Assembly (NCBI RefSeq): GCF_021389955.1
Contig: NZ_CP089980.1
Span: forward strand, 2,045,501 to 2,109,500
Length of the DNA stretch: 64,000 nucleotides
From: Fulvivirga maritima
GTDB taxonomy: Bacteria > Bacteroidota > Bacteroidia > Cytophagales > Cyclobacteriaceae
Direction: 5' to 3'
Position numbers and translations under genes: made by a program. A model generated the notes under the pieces. The model was not told where the DNA came from. It made no database searches and saw nothing but the letters and a program-made list of their open reading frames with translations. The stretch's first letter is position 1. Each line of letters opens with the position of its first letter. This document shows positions 1 to 9,399 of this stretch, piece by piece.

Positions 1-2
1 GA

Positions 3-113
3 GCTGGAGATAACTTAATTATAAAGGTGGAGGATGTTAGTAGAAGAACATATCAAGGTGAAAATGAGAGAGTGAAGCCTACTACTTCTATCTATAATAT
101 CCCAATAAAATAA
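3..113 (+). CDS. gldM: GldM C-terminal end (partial)
   Basis: An open frame enters from the left edge and ends at TAA 111-113, giving 36 residues that begin AGDNLIIKVEDVSRR and end IYNIPIK. This resembles the C-terminal tail of GldM, the periplasm-spanning part of the type IX secretion motor, and it stands directly before gldN with a 21-base gap, as in gldKLMN operons. The identification rests mainly on this gene order and the short tail, since the rest of the gene is outside the window. Confidence 0.6.
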   Translation, partial: AGDNLIIKVEDVSRRTYQGENERVKPTTSIYNIPIK

Positions 114-134
114 AATTATATAGAGGTTGTGAAC

Positions 135-1037
135 ATGATAAACTGTAAAAAATTTATACTTGTTGTCTTTATAGGATTGTTGGCCACTCCTATGTTAGCG
201 CAGAAGAGTGAATTGGATCAATATAATCCTAATTCAATAGAGCCCATAGCAAAGTATGAGCATCTGTTTAAAAGGCGAGTATGGCGAACAATTGATTTAA
301 AAGAAAAGCAAAATAAAGGATTCTTTGCAAGAGGTGGCGAGATAACTGCTTTTATCCTCGATGCTATTCGATCTGGTGAACTAGTGGATTTATATACTAA
401 TGATTCACTAACTACAAAGATGAGCAAGGATGAATTTTTAAACAGATTAGTTTATCAAGAAGGTCTTGAAATAGCTCCTTGGGAACCAGGTGTAGAGTAC
501 TACGAAGGTGATCAGGTAAAATATAACGGTGTAGTTTATTCGGCTATTTTCGATGAGATTACTTCTGTTCCTTCTGAATCACCAGATGATTGGGAAGCTA
601 CTCCTGGAGTAGGTAGTGCAATTCTGTTCTTACCTCGTCAGATCAGTATTTTGAGGTTAATGGAAGATATGATTTTCGATAAAAGAAGATCAAGACTTTA
701 TTATAAACCTCAGAGTATCCAGTTAATTATACCTGGCTCTGAAACTCTTGATGGAGTAGAGTTGCCATTGGTAGTGCTTAAATACAAAGACTTGTATAAG
801 TTGTTTAAGGATCATCCTGAAACAGCTATATGGATCAATAGATACAACAGTGCTGAAAATAAGAATTTTGCTGATGCATTATCTTTAAGAGAATTTAGAT
901 CTACTTTGTTTAAATTCGAAAACCCTGATGATGATCCTATTGTAGATATGTACAAGAATAGGATGGAAGCTGTAATGGCATCTGAATGGTGGGAGATGGA
1001 ACTGATGGAAAAAGAACACAACCTTTGGGAATATTAA
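135..1037 (+). CDS. gldN: GldN, type IX secretion/gliding protein, with chitin-binding-like insertion
   Basis: GldN is a periplasmic component that forms a ring with GldK at the outer membrane in the type IX secretion and gliding machinery. The 300-residue product starts with a signal peptide (MINCKKFILVVFIGLLA, cleaved near AQ). Family-like features are the VWRTIDLKEK segment, FDKRRSRLYYKP, and the C-terminal EKEHNLWEY (the Flavobacterium protein ends FEHDMWNY). ATG 135 is preferred over GTG 129 because TAGAGG at 121-126 sits 8 bases before the ATG but only 2 before the GTG. Residues about 114-155 read WEPGVEYYEGDQVKYNG...SPDDWEAT, which looks like a carbohydrate-binding module of the CBM5/12 type and is not part of the GldN known from Flavobacterium. 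It follows the gldM end directly. Confidence 0.88.
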   Translation: MINCKKFILVVFIGLLATPMLAQKSELDQYNPNSIEPIAKYEHLFKRRVWRTIDLKEKQNKGFFARGGEITAFILDAIRSGELVDLYTNDSLTTKMSKDEFLNRLVYQEGLEIAPWEPGVEYYEGDQVKYNGVVYSAIFDEITSVPSESPDDWEATPGVGSAILFLPRQISILRLMEDMIFDKRRSRLYYKPQSIQLIIPGSETLDGVELPLVVLKYKDLYKLFKDHPETAIWINRYNSAENKNFADALSLREFRSTLFKFENPDDDPIVDMYKNRMEAVMASEWWEMELMEKEHNLWEY

Positions 1038-1052
1038 TCCTATAACGATAAT

Positions 1053-1083
1053 AAAAAAGGGCCACATCTGTGGCCCTTTTTTT
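1053..1083. terminator. Rho-independent terminator after gldN
   Basis: A perfect 7-bp stem GGGCCAC (1059-1065) / GTGGCCC (1070-1076) with a 4-base loop, flanked by an A-run on the left and an eight-T run on the right. It lies 15 bases after the gldN stop. Because it has A and T runs on opposite sides, it could also stop transcription of the convergent porW-pbp1A-uvrC operon, whose last stop is at 1194. Confidence 0.9.
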
Positions 1084-1193
1084 GTTGATAGCAATTTTCC
1101 TTTTATAACAGAACCCTATATTTCTTTAGCTAATATTGGATGAGGCGCTAGATTTAAGTCCCAGTTAATCGTGTTGGAGACTGTTAATTGGAA

Positions 1194-2996
1194 TTAAGCT
1201 TTGTTATTAAGCCCTTTATTAAAATGCTCGATTATGATTTGAGCTTTTTGATTTCCTACGGAACTGCTAAGTTCTTCCAAGCTTAGTTTTTTAATTTTTG
1301 TGATGGACTTATACTCTTTAAGAAGTTTATCTGTAGTGTTTTTGCCAATGCCTGGGATCTGTTCGAGCTCTGTCTGGAAAGTATTTATACTTCTTTTTTG
1401 ACGGTGAAAAGTTATAGCAAATCTATGCGCTTCATCTCTTACCCGTTGTAAGAGTAAAAGAGAAGGAGATTTTTTATTGATGTGTACTGGTATACTATCT
1501 TCGGGGAAGTAAATTTCTTCTAATCTTTTGGCTATACCCACTATTGGAATTTTCCCGTACAAACCTAAATTTTTTAGTGCCTCACAAGCACTGCTTAGCT
1601 GTCCTTTACCTCCATCAATAACTATTAACTGAGGTAGTGGAAGGTCTTCGTTGAGTAGTCTTCGGTAGCGCCGATGCACTATTTCTTTCATTGAAGCGAA
1701 ATCATCTGGTCCAACTACTGTTTTAATATTAAAATGGCGATAATCCTTCTTCGAGGGTTTTCCATTTTTAAAACAAACCATTGAGGCTACAGGGTTGGTA
1801 CCTTGTAGGTTACTGTTATCAAAGCACTCTATATGCTCTGGGATTTCGGTTAATTTTAAATCAAGCTTAAGTTGTACTAATGTTTCATTTTGCTTTTTCT
1901 TCCCTGAATAGGTGAGCTTCTCCTTTTTGTATTCTAATGAATTTTTTAATGATAGTTCGAGCAGCTTGCGCTTATCACCTATTTTAGGGACTGTATTAAT
2001 TATCCCCTCACCTAAATTAATAGGTTCATTTGAAATGATTTCCTTATGATCGCTATTGTGTAGGTCTCTTAGGGCGACTGCAATTAATGTAAGTACTTCG
2101 TCATTGGGTTCTTCTAATTTTTTCTTTACCTCAATGGTCTTGGCTAGTGTAATAGCTCCATTTTTCACCTGCATATAATTGATAAATGCAGTTTGTTTTT
2201 CTGTAACTATACTAAATACATCTAGTTCAGAAAGTTTAGGGTTAACAATGGTAGACTTAATCTGGAATTTTTCTAAGAGCGCTAATTTTTCCTTAAATAA
2301 TTGAGCTTTTTCAAATTGTAATTCTTGAGAAGCATCCAACATATGGCTTTTGAAGTAGTTTTTGACAACTCCGAGATTGCCTTTTAATATGTTTCTTGCT
2401 TGCTCAATGTCGTTGTCATAATCACTTTCACTTTGTAAACCTTCGCAAGGGCCTTGGCAGTTCCCGATATGATATTCAAGACATACTTTGAATTTGTGGT
2501 CTTTAATATTTTTAGGAGTAAGGCTTAATTTACAAGTTCGAATAGTGTAAAGCTTCCTAATGAGATCCAGCACATTTTTCATTGCCGAAACACTGGAAAA
2601 TGGCCCGAAATATTCACCGAAAGTAGGTATAAACTTTCTGGTTGAAATTATACGGGGGAAGCGCTCATTAATAATGCATATATAAGGAAAGGTCTTATCG
2701 TCTTTAAGGAGAATATTATATTTAGGTTGATTCTCCTTGATAAGGTTATTTTCTAATAATAGTGCATCAAACTCGGTGTCTGCAATGGTATAAGCAATAG
2801 CTTCAATTTCAGAAATAAGCTTTCTTGTCTTTCTGTTGAGCTGGTGTGATTTTGTGAAATAACTAGCAACTCGTTTTCTGAGACTTTTGGCTTTACCAAC
2901 ATATATCAGTTGGTCTTCCTTATTGTAAAATTTGTAGACACCGGGCTGTTGTGGTAATATGTTTCTTTGATCAACTTTAAGTTTAGGAACTTGCAT
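1194..2996 (-). CDS. uvrC: UvrC, excinuclease ABC subunit C
   Basis: UvrC makes both incisions in nucleotide excision repair after UvrB has verified the lesion. The 600-residue product has the expected order: GIY-YIG nuclease domain (about 15-95, with GVYKFYNKEDQLIYVGKAK), a cysteine segment C-x16-C-x7-C-x3-C around residues 155-185 that matches the iron-sulfur site described for UvrC apart from a longer first gap, a UVR domain near 205-240, the RNase H-like nuclease half (IECFDNSNLQG, VIDGGKGQL), and C-terminal helix-hairpin-helix motifs (LEQIPGIGKNTTDKLL). It is the last gene of a three-gene minus-strand operon; its ATG overlaps the stop of pbp1A by one base (TAATG), which implies translational coupling. 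Confidence 0.97.
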   Translation of the reverse strand: MQVPKLKVDQRNILPQQPGVYKFYNKEDQLIYVGKAKSLRKRVASYFTKSHQLNRKTRKLISEIEAIAYTIADTEFDALLLENNLIKENQPKYNILLKDDKTFPYICIINERFPRIISTRKFIPTFGEYFGPFSSVSAMKNVLDLIRKLYTIRTCKLSLTPKNIKDHKFKVCLEYHIGNCQGPCEGLQSESDYDNDIEQARNILKGNLGVVKNYFKSHMLDASQELQFEKAQLFKEKLALLEKFQIKSTIVNPKLSELDVFSIVTEKQTAFINYMQVKNGAITLAKTIEVKKKLEEPNDEVLTLIAVALRDLHNSDHKEIISNEPINLGEGIINTVPKIGDKRKLLELSLKNSLEYKKEKLTYSGKKKQNETLVQLKLDLKLTEIPEHIECFDNSNLQGTNPVASMVCFKNGKPSKKDYRHFNIKTVVGPDDFASMKEIVHRRYRRLLNEDLPLPQLIVIDGGKGQLSSACEALKNLGLYGKIPIVGIAKRLEEIYFPEDSIPVHINKKSPSLLLLQRVRDEAHRFAITFHRQKRSINTFQTELEQIPGIGKNTTDKLLKEYKSITKIKKLSLEELSSSVGNQKAQIIIEHFNKGLNNKA

Positions 2997-5323
2997 TAAT
3001 TATTGAAATCTGAATCATCCCACATTTGTTCATCTTCACCTTCATCTGCTTCTGTGGAATCAGAAGATACCTGATTATACCTGCTACAGTCCAGGTTGAC
3101 GTCAATGCCACCAATTGGGCGCTCAAACGGACCTTTTTCTATGGCCAGGTCTTTATCATTATAAACCTTGAGCATATACTTTTCCCAAATTGGTCTTGCA
3201 GTTCTTCCTCCTTGACCGGATATCCAGTTTCTGAAGTGTATGCTTCGTTCATCACCTCCTACCCAAACTCCGGTTACGAGGTCTTTTGTTACACCCATAT
3301 ACCAGCCATCTGAAGCATTATTGGTAGTTCCTGTTTTACCACCTACCTCGTTGTTGATTTTTAATTCTCTATCAATACCTACAGAGGTACCACCTCTTTC
3401 CTCCACACCACCTCGTAGCATGTAAAGCATTTTATAGGCTGTAGATTGACTGATAGCTTGTCTTGTTTTAGGAACGAAATTTTCAATAACATTACCATTC
3501 TTATCTTCAATTCTGGTGATGTAATATGGTTTGGTGTATATACCATTATTAGCAAAGGTGCTATATGCTCCCACAAGTTCATAAATACAAACATCACTAA
3601 CTCCAAGACATAACGAAGGCACTTCATCTAGGTGGCTCTCTATACCTACTCTATGAGCAAAGTCCACTACATTTTTAGGAGTGACTTCTTTCATGAGATA
3701 TGAAGTGATCGTATTTACAGACCTTGCCATTCCTTGTCTGATGGTCATTTTGTCTCCGGTACCATACTTGCCATCTGAGTTAGGGGTAGTCCATGTGCCA
3801 CCTTCAGGAAGGTTGAAAGTTACCATCACATCAGGTACTTCAAAGCATGGAGGGTAACCCTGCTCTATAGCCGTGCCGTAAACAAAGGGCTTGAAGGTAG
3901 AACCCGGCTGCCTTTTACCTTGCTTTACGTGATCATATTTAAAATATTTATGGTCAATACCACCCACCCAAGCTTTAATATGGCCAGTGTGAGGATCCAT
4001 AGACATGAGACCTGTTTGTAAAAAGCGTTTATAATAGTTGATAGAGTCCAACGGACTCATAAGAGTATCTTTTTCACCTCCCCAGCTGAAAACCGTCATT
4101 TTACGCGGCTTATTCATCATGATTTTGAGGCTATCAGAATCACGACCATATTTTTTTACCAGTTCTCTGTAATGTTCAGTACGTTTAAAGCGAGATTCTA
4201 AGAAATTAGGTATCTCTTTTCCTTCATTGATCCAAGGGTTTCTGTCTCCCCAGTGATCATCGAATAACTCTTGGAGTTTGGACATATGTTCTGTAACCGC
4301 TTCTTCTGCATAACGCTGCATTCGGCTATCTATGGTGGTATAGATTTTTAAGCCATCTTCCCAAAGGTCATATCCATTTTGCTCAGACCATTCTATAAGA
4401 TCACGCCTGATTACAGTTCTAAAGTAAGTAGCTAATCCTTTATTTTGGTTGGCTACATCATAACTTTCCAAGTCAATAGGGCTTGTGCGAAGTGAATCTA
4501 ATACCTCTTGGGTGATATGCCCATGTCGGTAAATTTTCCCTAGCACCTGGTTTCTCTTCTTTACTGAACTCTCGTAATTATATACTGGGCTAAAAGCATA
4601 GGTTCCTTGTAATAGACCTACTAATACAGCAGATTCATCATAATTAAGTTCACTAGGCTGCTTACCGAAGAATGTTTCAGCCGCAGCTTTGATACCATAT
4701 GCGTTACTACCGAATGAAACGGTGTTAAAGTACATGGCTATTATTTCTTCTTTAGTGAAATTTCTTTCTAAATGAGCCGCAATCATCCATTCTTTGGTTT
4801 TGATGATTATCTGCTTAAGTCCATTTATTTTATAAAGGCTACCCTCGTTCTCCGTCATAGTGTTGAAGAGGTTCTCTGCCAGCTGCATAGTGATGGTACT
4901 ACCACCTCCTGCATAGTTGAACGTTAATTTACCCACTACGGCTCTTATAAGACCTTGAAAGTCGATTCCTGGGTGCTTATAGAAACGGTGGTCTTCCGAA
5001 GAAAGTAGGGTATTAACCAGTTCCGGAGATAGCTCATCATAAGTTACCTGGCTTCTGTTATATCTAAAATAACGACCTAGAGAAACACCATCAGCGGAAA
5101 TTAATTCTGAAGAGAGGTCATTTTCAGGATTTTCCAAGGCTTTAAGGCTGGGCATGCCTCCATATAATCCGAATAGGTTTACATTAACCGTAAGGATATA
5201 AATAGGTAGCAATATCACTACGATAAAGAAAAAAATCCACAACGCTAGTACTGCGAATTTAAACCCCTTTGACTTCTTAGTGGATTTAGTTCTGAATTTT
5301 TGTAGAATGTTTTTAAAGTCCAT
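2996..5323 (-). CDS. Penicillin-binding protein 1A-type, transglycosylase/transpeptidase
   Basis: Bifunctional class A PBP that polymerises and cross-links peptidoglycan. Of 775 residues, 22-46 form an N-terminal membrane anchor. The GT51 glycosyltransferase domain (about 75-260) shows the catalytic glutamate in SSEDHRFYKHPG (E110) and GGGSTITMQ. The transpeptidase domain has the three expected motifs: STFK (S475-K478), SVN (535-537) and KTGTT (663-667). The C-terminal tail is acidic (DSTEADEGEDEQ). The gene overlaps the end of porW by 11 bases and shares one base with uvrC. Its function is certain from the motifs; the exact paralogue name is not. Confidence 0.95.
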   Translation of the reverse strand: MDFKNILQKFRTKSTKKSKGFKFAVLALWIFFFIVVILLPIYILTVNVNLFGLYGGMPSLKALENPENDLSSELISADGVSLGRYFRYNRSQVTYDELSPELVNTLLSSEDHRFYKHPGIDFQGLIRAVVGKLTFNYAGGGSTITMQLAENLFNTMTENEGSLYKINGLKQIIIKTKEWMIAAHLERNFTKEEIIAMYFNTVSFGSNAYGIKAAAETFFGKQPSELNYDESAVLVGLLQGTYAFSPVYNYESSVKKRNQVLGKIYRHGHITQEVLDSLRTSPIDLESYDVANQNKGLATYFRTVIRRDLIEWSEQNGYDLWEDGLKIYTTIDSRMQRYAEEAVTEHMSKLQELFDDHWGDRNPWINEGKEIPNFLESRFKRTEHYRELVKKYGRDSDSLKIMMNKPRKMTVFSWGGEKDTLMSPLDSINYYKRFLQTGLMSMDPHTGHIKAWVGGIDHKYFKYDHVKQGKRQPGSTFKPFVYGTAIEQGYPPCFEVPDVMVTFNLPEGGTWTTPNSDGKYGTGDKMTIRQGMARSVNTITSYLMKEVTPKNVVDFAHRVGIESHLDEVPSLCLGVSDVCIYELVGAYSTFANNGIYTKPYYITRIEDKNGNVIENFVPKTRQAISQSTAYKMLYMLRGGVEERGGTSVGIDRELKINNEVGGKTGTTNNASDGWYMGVTKDLVTGVWVGGDERSIHFRNWISGQGGRTARPIWEKYMLKVYNDKDLAIEKGPFERPIGGIDVNLDCSRYNQVSSDSTEADEGEDEQMWDDSDFNN

Positions 5324-7886
5324 TAATATAGTTTTTATTAAAAAACCTTAGATAGGCTTCTAAGTCTTTAGTCTGGTAAAAAATGTTGAAGTTATCTTTT
5401 GTGATTACAAATTTATAGAATTTTGAGTTCTTAGTATCTTCTGAAATGGCGTCTGTGTCAATGAATTTTTCATAATAATTCACAGCATCTTCTTTTTGAC
5501 CTAATCCGGTGACCATAACCATGTCATATTTATCATTCAAAATCAGGTTGCTGGTCTTTAAATTGGCATTTGATAAAGACTTGTTATAATTACTAACCTC
5601 TTTAGACAACACGTCGGCTAGGTCTTTACCAGACTCGTATACTAATATGAAATAGTGATCTTGCTCGAAATATTTAACAAATTCAGTACCCAATAGACGC
5701 TGCTGCTTTTCCTGGAAGTTTTTAGATGCCTGAAGCAGCTCTTTTGCATATGGCAAGATGTCACTGTCAGGGTTCTTTTCAATAAACTCTGAAAGCTGAT
5801 ACTGATATAGATTTATATTTTCTGTTTTACCAACTATTAAAATTTTCAAAAGCCTTAACCTGGGACTAAATACAGTTTCAGTAATGTTATTAAGTCCTGA
5901 ATCTAACTTTTGAGTGGCCAGTTTGTATTCCCCATTTTTAAAAAGAGCATAAGCATCTTTATAAACTACTTTCAATTGTTCATTCGCTGCTGTGCTTTCT
6001 TCGGTATAGTTCGGGTTAGCAAGTAGCTTAGCATATGTTGTGTTAGGATACTGATCCAGTAGCTGAGTCTTATATATGTCTGTACTTCTATTCAACGCCT
6101 TATTAATAAGGTACATTTGGTAGAGCACCTCAGGTTCATTTTCTGATCCAGGAAATCTGGTTAGTAACTTTTCAAAGGTTGCTGAAGCATTTTCAAGCTC
6201 ATGCAGGTCAAAGTAATAGATGTTGCCCAGTGTGTAGTACGCTTCTTTGATCATTTCTAGCGATTTTTCTTTGGCTTCATCACTAAATGGAATTTGGGCA
6301 TAAAGCTTATCTGCTTCACTACTTTGAGGTAGTGGATCGGCGTCAGGCTCCTCTTGCGTACCTTCTACCACCTCAACATTGTTCTCAGCCAAATTATCAG
6401 GACCTATGGCTGGTGTGTTGCCTTGAACACTGCTTAATCTCCAGTTATCCTCTAGCGCTCGGTCTCCCCAGATTCTTTCAAATTCTGTTTGACCTAATGC
6501 TACTGCCGAAGGATTACCAAAATACCAACCTGTGCTATTACCTATACCGCTGTCTTCGTTTGCGAGTGTAAACTGCCGCCTTCTTTCTGCTATTCGGTTT
6601 TTCTCTTCAATCTTACGTTGCTCTTCGGCTTGTGCCTCTAAGTATGCATCTATCGTATTTCTTATGGTTATAGAATCTAAAGAAGCCAATTCTAGCAAGC
6701 TGTCTTGTAGATGAATAGTGTTGAGCTGGGTCACGAACTTTTCTAAAATTTGCTGGCGTTCTTGAATCTGAGCATAGTTTTCGAAATCTGTCGGTAAAGT
6801 TTGAACGGCACTATCATAGTAATTTTTAGCTAGTTCATAATTGGCCATACTATCATATTCTATCTGACCAATTCTCAAATAAGACTGACCTTTTTGACGA
6901 TTATTGTTAGTACTAGAGTATATGGATGATTTAAAATAAGCGATTGCCTGATCCATATTCCCTTGGCGCAATTCAAATTCAGCCATTTCATAGTAGATCT
7001 TATCCTTGTACTCTACGTTTTTCTTATCCTTCAATAATTTTTTGAAATGTTTTCTGGCATCTTTTAGGTCTCCTGATTTGCCAAGTTCGGTAACTTGGGC
7101 CATGTATAAGCGAGCATAGAAGTCCAGCTCATACTCAGGATTGCTGGCTATACATTTTTTGTAAAAATTGTAAGCCTCGGAGTCAAAGCCCAGATCCTGG
7201 TAGATTTGAGCTATTATAAAATAGATACGGCCTTTGCCATCTTTTCTTTTTAATAAAGGTGCCGCTTTTACTAAGTTGGCCACCATATTATCAAGATCAC
7301 CTTGGGTTTGGTAATAATGAGCCTGATTGAGATAAAGTATTTTAGCACTCTTTTTATCTAGATCCTCTTTTTTAAGATAATCAGAAACGGCTATAGCATT
7401 ATTGTATTCGCCATAATCAGTAAAGGTTCTGTGTAAATGTGCCAGTGCCAGGTGCCTGGTGTCATCATCTTCACTTTTAGTGTTTACATACTTAAAAGTC
7501 TCAATGGCATTTACATAGTCTAATGAATAAAAACGGGCAAGCCCTATGAGCACATAGCTGTCATCTACCCACTTACTATTCTTGTGAATTTGTATTACCA
7601 GAGAAGATTTTTTAATACAGTCATCGACCTGCTCCTTATAACTACTGGCCAGCACAGAATCTATGGGAGGGTATATTTTTAAGACCTTATTGTAGTCATT
7701 GTCGGCACTGCTTTTTACAATTTCTTTAATCTCTTTTATATCATTCTTAGCGTAGAAGTAGGCATTATACCTTGCAGTGGTATTATGGTATGCCTTACTG
7801 ATGATATTCTTACGTTCAGCGGAGCATCCGAGTAAAAAAAGGAGAATGATGAAGGAAAGTAGCGTATAGTTTTTATTGCGTAACAA
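5313..7886 (-). CDS. porW: PorW/SprE-like TPR lipoprotein of the type IX secretion system
   Basis: An 857-residue lipoprotein: signal peptide with lipobox LLGC (C21), then the segment YHNTTARYNAYFYAKN, which is typical of SprE (Flavobacterium gliding) and PorW (Porphyromonas secretion), then many tetratricopeptide-like helical repeats across about 90-400 and 540-720. The length matches SprE (about 870). The family is needed for type IX secretion and is thought to link the GldLM motor to the translocon. Residues about 400-530 are low-complexity and Q/E-rich. No ATG is available; TTG at 7886 is the first usable start after an in-frame stop. It heads the operon with pbp1A and uvrC and faces gldN, so T9SS genes flank this repair and cell-wall pair. 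Confidence 0.85.
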   Translation of the reverse strand: MLRNKNYTLLSFIILLFLLGCSAERKNIISKAYHNTTARYNAYFYAKNDIKEIKEIVKSSADNDYNKVLKIYPPIDSVLASSYKEQVDDCIKKSSLVIQIHKNSKWVDDSYVLIGLARFYSLDYVNAIETFKYVNTKSEDDDTRHLALAHLHRTFTDYGEYNNAIAVSDYLKKEDLDKKSAKILYLNQAHYYQTQGDLDNMVANLVKAAPLLKRKDGKGRIYFIIAQIYQDLGFDSEAYNFYKKCIASNPEYELDFYARLYMAQVTELGKSGDLKDARKHFKKLLKDKKNVEYKDKIYYEMAEFELRQGNMDQAIAYFKSSIYSSTNNNRQKGQSYLRIGQIEYDSMANYELAKNYYDSAVQTLPTDFENYAQIQERQQILEKFVTQLNTIHLQDSLLELASLDSITIRNTIDAYLEAQAEEQRKIEEKNRIAERRRQFTLANEDSGIGNSTGWYFGNPSAVALGQTEFERIWGDRALEDNWRLSSVQGNTPAIGPDNLAENNVEVVEGTQEEPDADPLPQSSEADKLYAQIPFSDEAKEKSLEMIKEAYYTLGNIYYFDLHELENASATFEKLLTRFPGSENEPEVLYQMYLINKALNRSTDIYKTQLLDQYPNTTYAKLLANPNYTEESTAANEQLKVVYKDAYALFKNGEYKLATQKLDSGLNNITETVFSPRLRLLKILIVGKTENINLYQYQLSEFIEKNPDSDILPYAKELLQASKNFQEKQQRLLGTEFVKYFEQDHYFILVYESGKDLADVLSKEVSNYNKSLSNANLKTSNLILNDKYDMVMVTGLGQKEDAVNYYEKFIDTDAISEDTKNSKFYKFVITKDNFNIFYQTKDLEAYLRFFNKNYINGL

Positions 7887-8037
7887 AGTCTTTTTGTTCT
7901 GTTTTTAGGTTACCAGAAAATATGTATACAAAAATGATATTTAAAATGCAGTATGTTGCGAGTTTCGCTAAAATTTAGTTAACTGTCCAAACAACGTAAA
8001 AAATATGATAATTAATACAATAATAGTTTATTATATC

Positions 8038-8045
8038 TATTTTTG
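8038..8045 (+). promoter_or_regulatory. Possible -7 box (TATTTTTG) for the M23-bactofilin-atpI transcript
   Basis: TATTTTTG fits the Bacteroidota TAnnTTTG consensus and lies 28 bases before the TTG start at 8073. No convincing TTTG -33 element lies at the right distance, so this is a weak call in an AT-rich stretch between the divergent porW and peptidase genes. Confidence 0.35.
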
Positions 8046-8072
8046 TTGCCCTAAATTTTAACAGACAGCAAA

Positions 8073-8942
8073 TTGAAGGCAAGAAAGACACTTTCGAGTT
8101 GGTTGGTTAATCGTTATCTGCTGATAATTAGAAACGAGGAGAACTTTGCTGAGAAGTCCACTTTCAGTTTTACCTATGCTAAGGTAATTCTGCTTGCTGT
8201 AACAGTGTTTATTATCCTTATGTTTTTAAGTCTGCTGCTGGTAAAAACTTTACTAGCACAGTGGTTTGATCCCAGGCATGCTCAAATAGAAGCTAATAAA
8301 AGGTTTTATGAACTGACAGCTAAGGTAGACTCTCTCTCCTTGGAGGTAGATGAGAAAGAGCGGTTTATAAAAAATTTCCAGCGCGTGCTTAGCGGAGATA
8401 CCGTTAATATTGGTGAAGAATACCACCAGGAACATATTGAGAGCAGTGAAATCATTAATGAGAATATAGACGTGAGTCAATTATCTCCTATTGATTCGCA
8501 ATTCCGGCAGGAGTTTGAGCGAACAGATATGTCACTATTAAACTATACATCAGGTAATTATAGTGAGTTACAGGAGATATTCTTCTTTTCACCGATTTCT
8601 GGATTTATTTCTTCTCCTTATAATATTAAAGACGGCCATTTCGGCGTTGATATCGTAGCTAAGAAAAATGAACCGGTGAAAAGCATTGCAGATGGCACGG
8701 TAATAATGTCGTCATGGACGCAAGATTCTGGGTATGTTATAGCCATTCAGCATAGGGGAAACCTGATTTCAGTGTATAAGCATAATGCAGAACTTTTGAA
8801 AAAAGTTGGTAATTTTGTTAACGCTGGAGAGATTATTGCCATAATTGGTAATACCGGGGAGCTTACCGATGGGCCTCACCTTCATTTTGAATTGTGGAAT
8901 AATGGAAACTCTGTTAATCCAGAAGAATTTGTAACTTTTTAA
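8073..8942 (+). CDS. M23-family peptidoglycan endopeptidase, membrane-anchored
   Basis: A 289-residue protein with a short cytoplasmic tail, one membrane segment near 33-60, a coiled-coil-like periplasmic linker (about 70-150) and a C-terminal LytM/M23 domain. The zinc site is visible as HFGVD (HxxxD motif) and GPHLHFELW (HxH), so it should be active. Such enzymes cut peptide cross-links in the wall. The start is a TTG: an in-frame stop lies at 8052 and no ATG follows until deep in the gene. A bactofilin gene follows after 13 bases, a pairing known from shape-control systems in other phyla (Helicobacter CcmA with Csd1, Hyphomonas BacA with LmdC). Confidence 0.9.
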   Translation: MKARKTLSSWLVNRYLLIIRNEENFAEKSTFSFTYAKVILLAVTVFIILMFLSLLLVKTLLAQWFDPRHAQIEANKRFYELTAKVDSLSLEVDEKERFIKNFQRVLSGDTVNIGEEYHQEHIESSEIINENIDVSQLSPIDSQFRQEFERTDMSLLNYTSGNYSELQEIFFFSPISGFISSPYNIKDGHFGVDIVAKKNEPVKSIADGTVIMSSWTQDSGYVIAIQHRGNLISVYKHNAELLKKVGNFVNAGEIIAIIGNTGELTDGPHLHFELWNNGNSVNPEEFVTF

Positions 8943-8955
8943 ACCCTCTTAAAGT

Positions 8956-9399
8956 ATGTTCGCTTCTAAAGAAGATCATAAAACAGCAGAACTCATAAGC
9001 AACTCAAGCAATATCATAGGCAAAGGAACTGTATTGCAAGGTAGTGTTGAAACATTTGGAAATATAAGGATTGAAGGAAAGATAATAGGAGATGTTAAAA
9101 CAAAATCGAAAGTGGCTTTGGGACAATCTTCTTTTGTGGAAGGCAGCATTCTGGCTCAAAACGCTGAGATAGAAGGAAGGCTAGATGGCAATATTGAAAC
9201 CACAGAGATCTTAATTCTTAAACCAACAGCGGTAGTAAATGGTGATATATATACCAATAAACTAATAGTAGAAACTGGGGCCATTTTCAATGGAGGATGT
9301 AAAATGGGCATTACCACTAAGGAGATTAAGATAGAAACTATGAATAGTAATGGTCAGGCTACCAAATCTTTAACTCCTGAAGGTGCCCAGGCAGTATAA
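8956..9399 (+). CDS. Bactofilin (DUF583) cytoskeletal protein
   Basis: 147 residues with the bactofilin beta-helix pattern of short repeating strands (IRIEGKIIGDV, AEIEGRLDGNI, AVVNGDIYTNKLIV). Bactofilins polymerise without nucleotide and scaffold wall enzymes at the inner membrane. It follows the M23 peptidase by 13 bases, so the two probably act together, and its last 17 bases overlap the start of atpI, which ties expression of this shape module to the ATP synthase genes. N- and C-terminal tails outside the helix are short and polar, as usual. Confidence 0.92.
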   Translation: MFASKEDHKTAELISNSSNIIGKGTVLQGSVETFGNIRIEGKIIGDVKTKSKVALGQSSFVEGSILAQNAEIEGRLDGNIETTEILILKPTAVVNGDIYTNKLIVETGAIFNGGCKMGITTKEIKIETMNSNGQATKSLTPEGAQAV

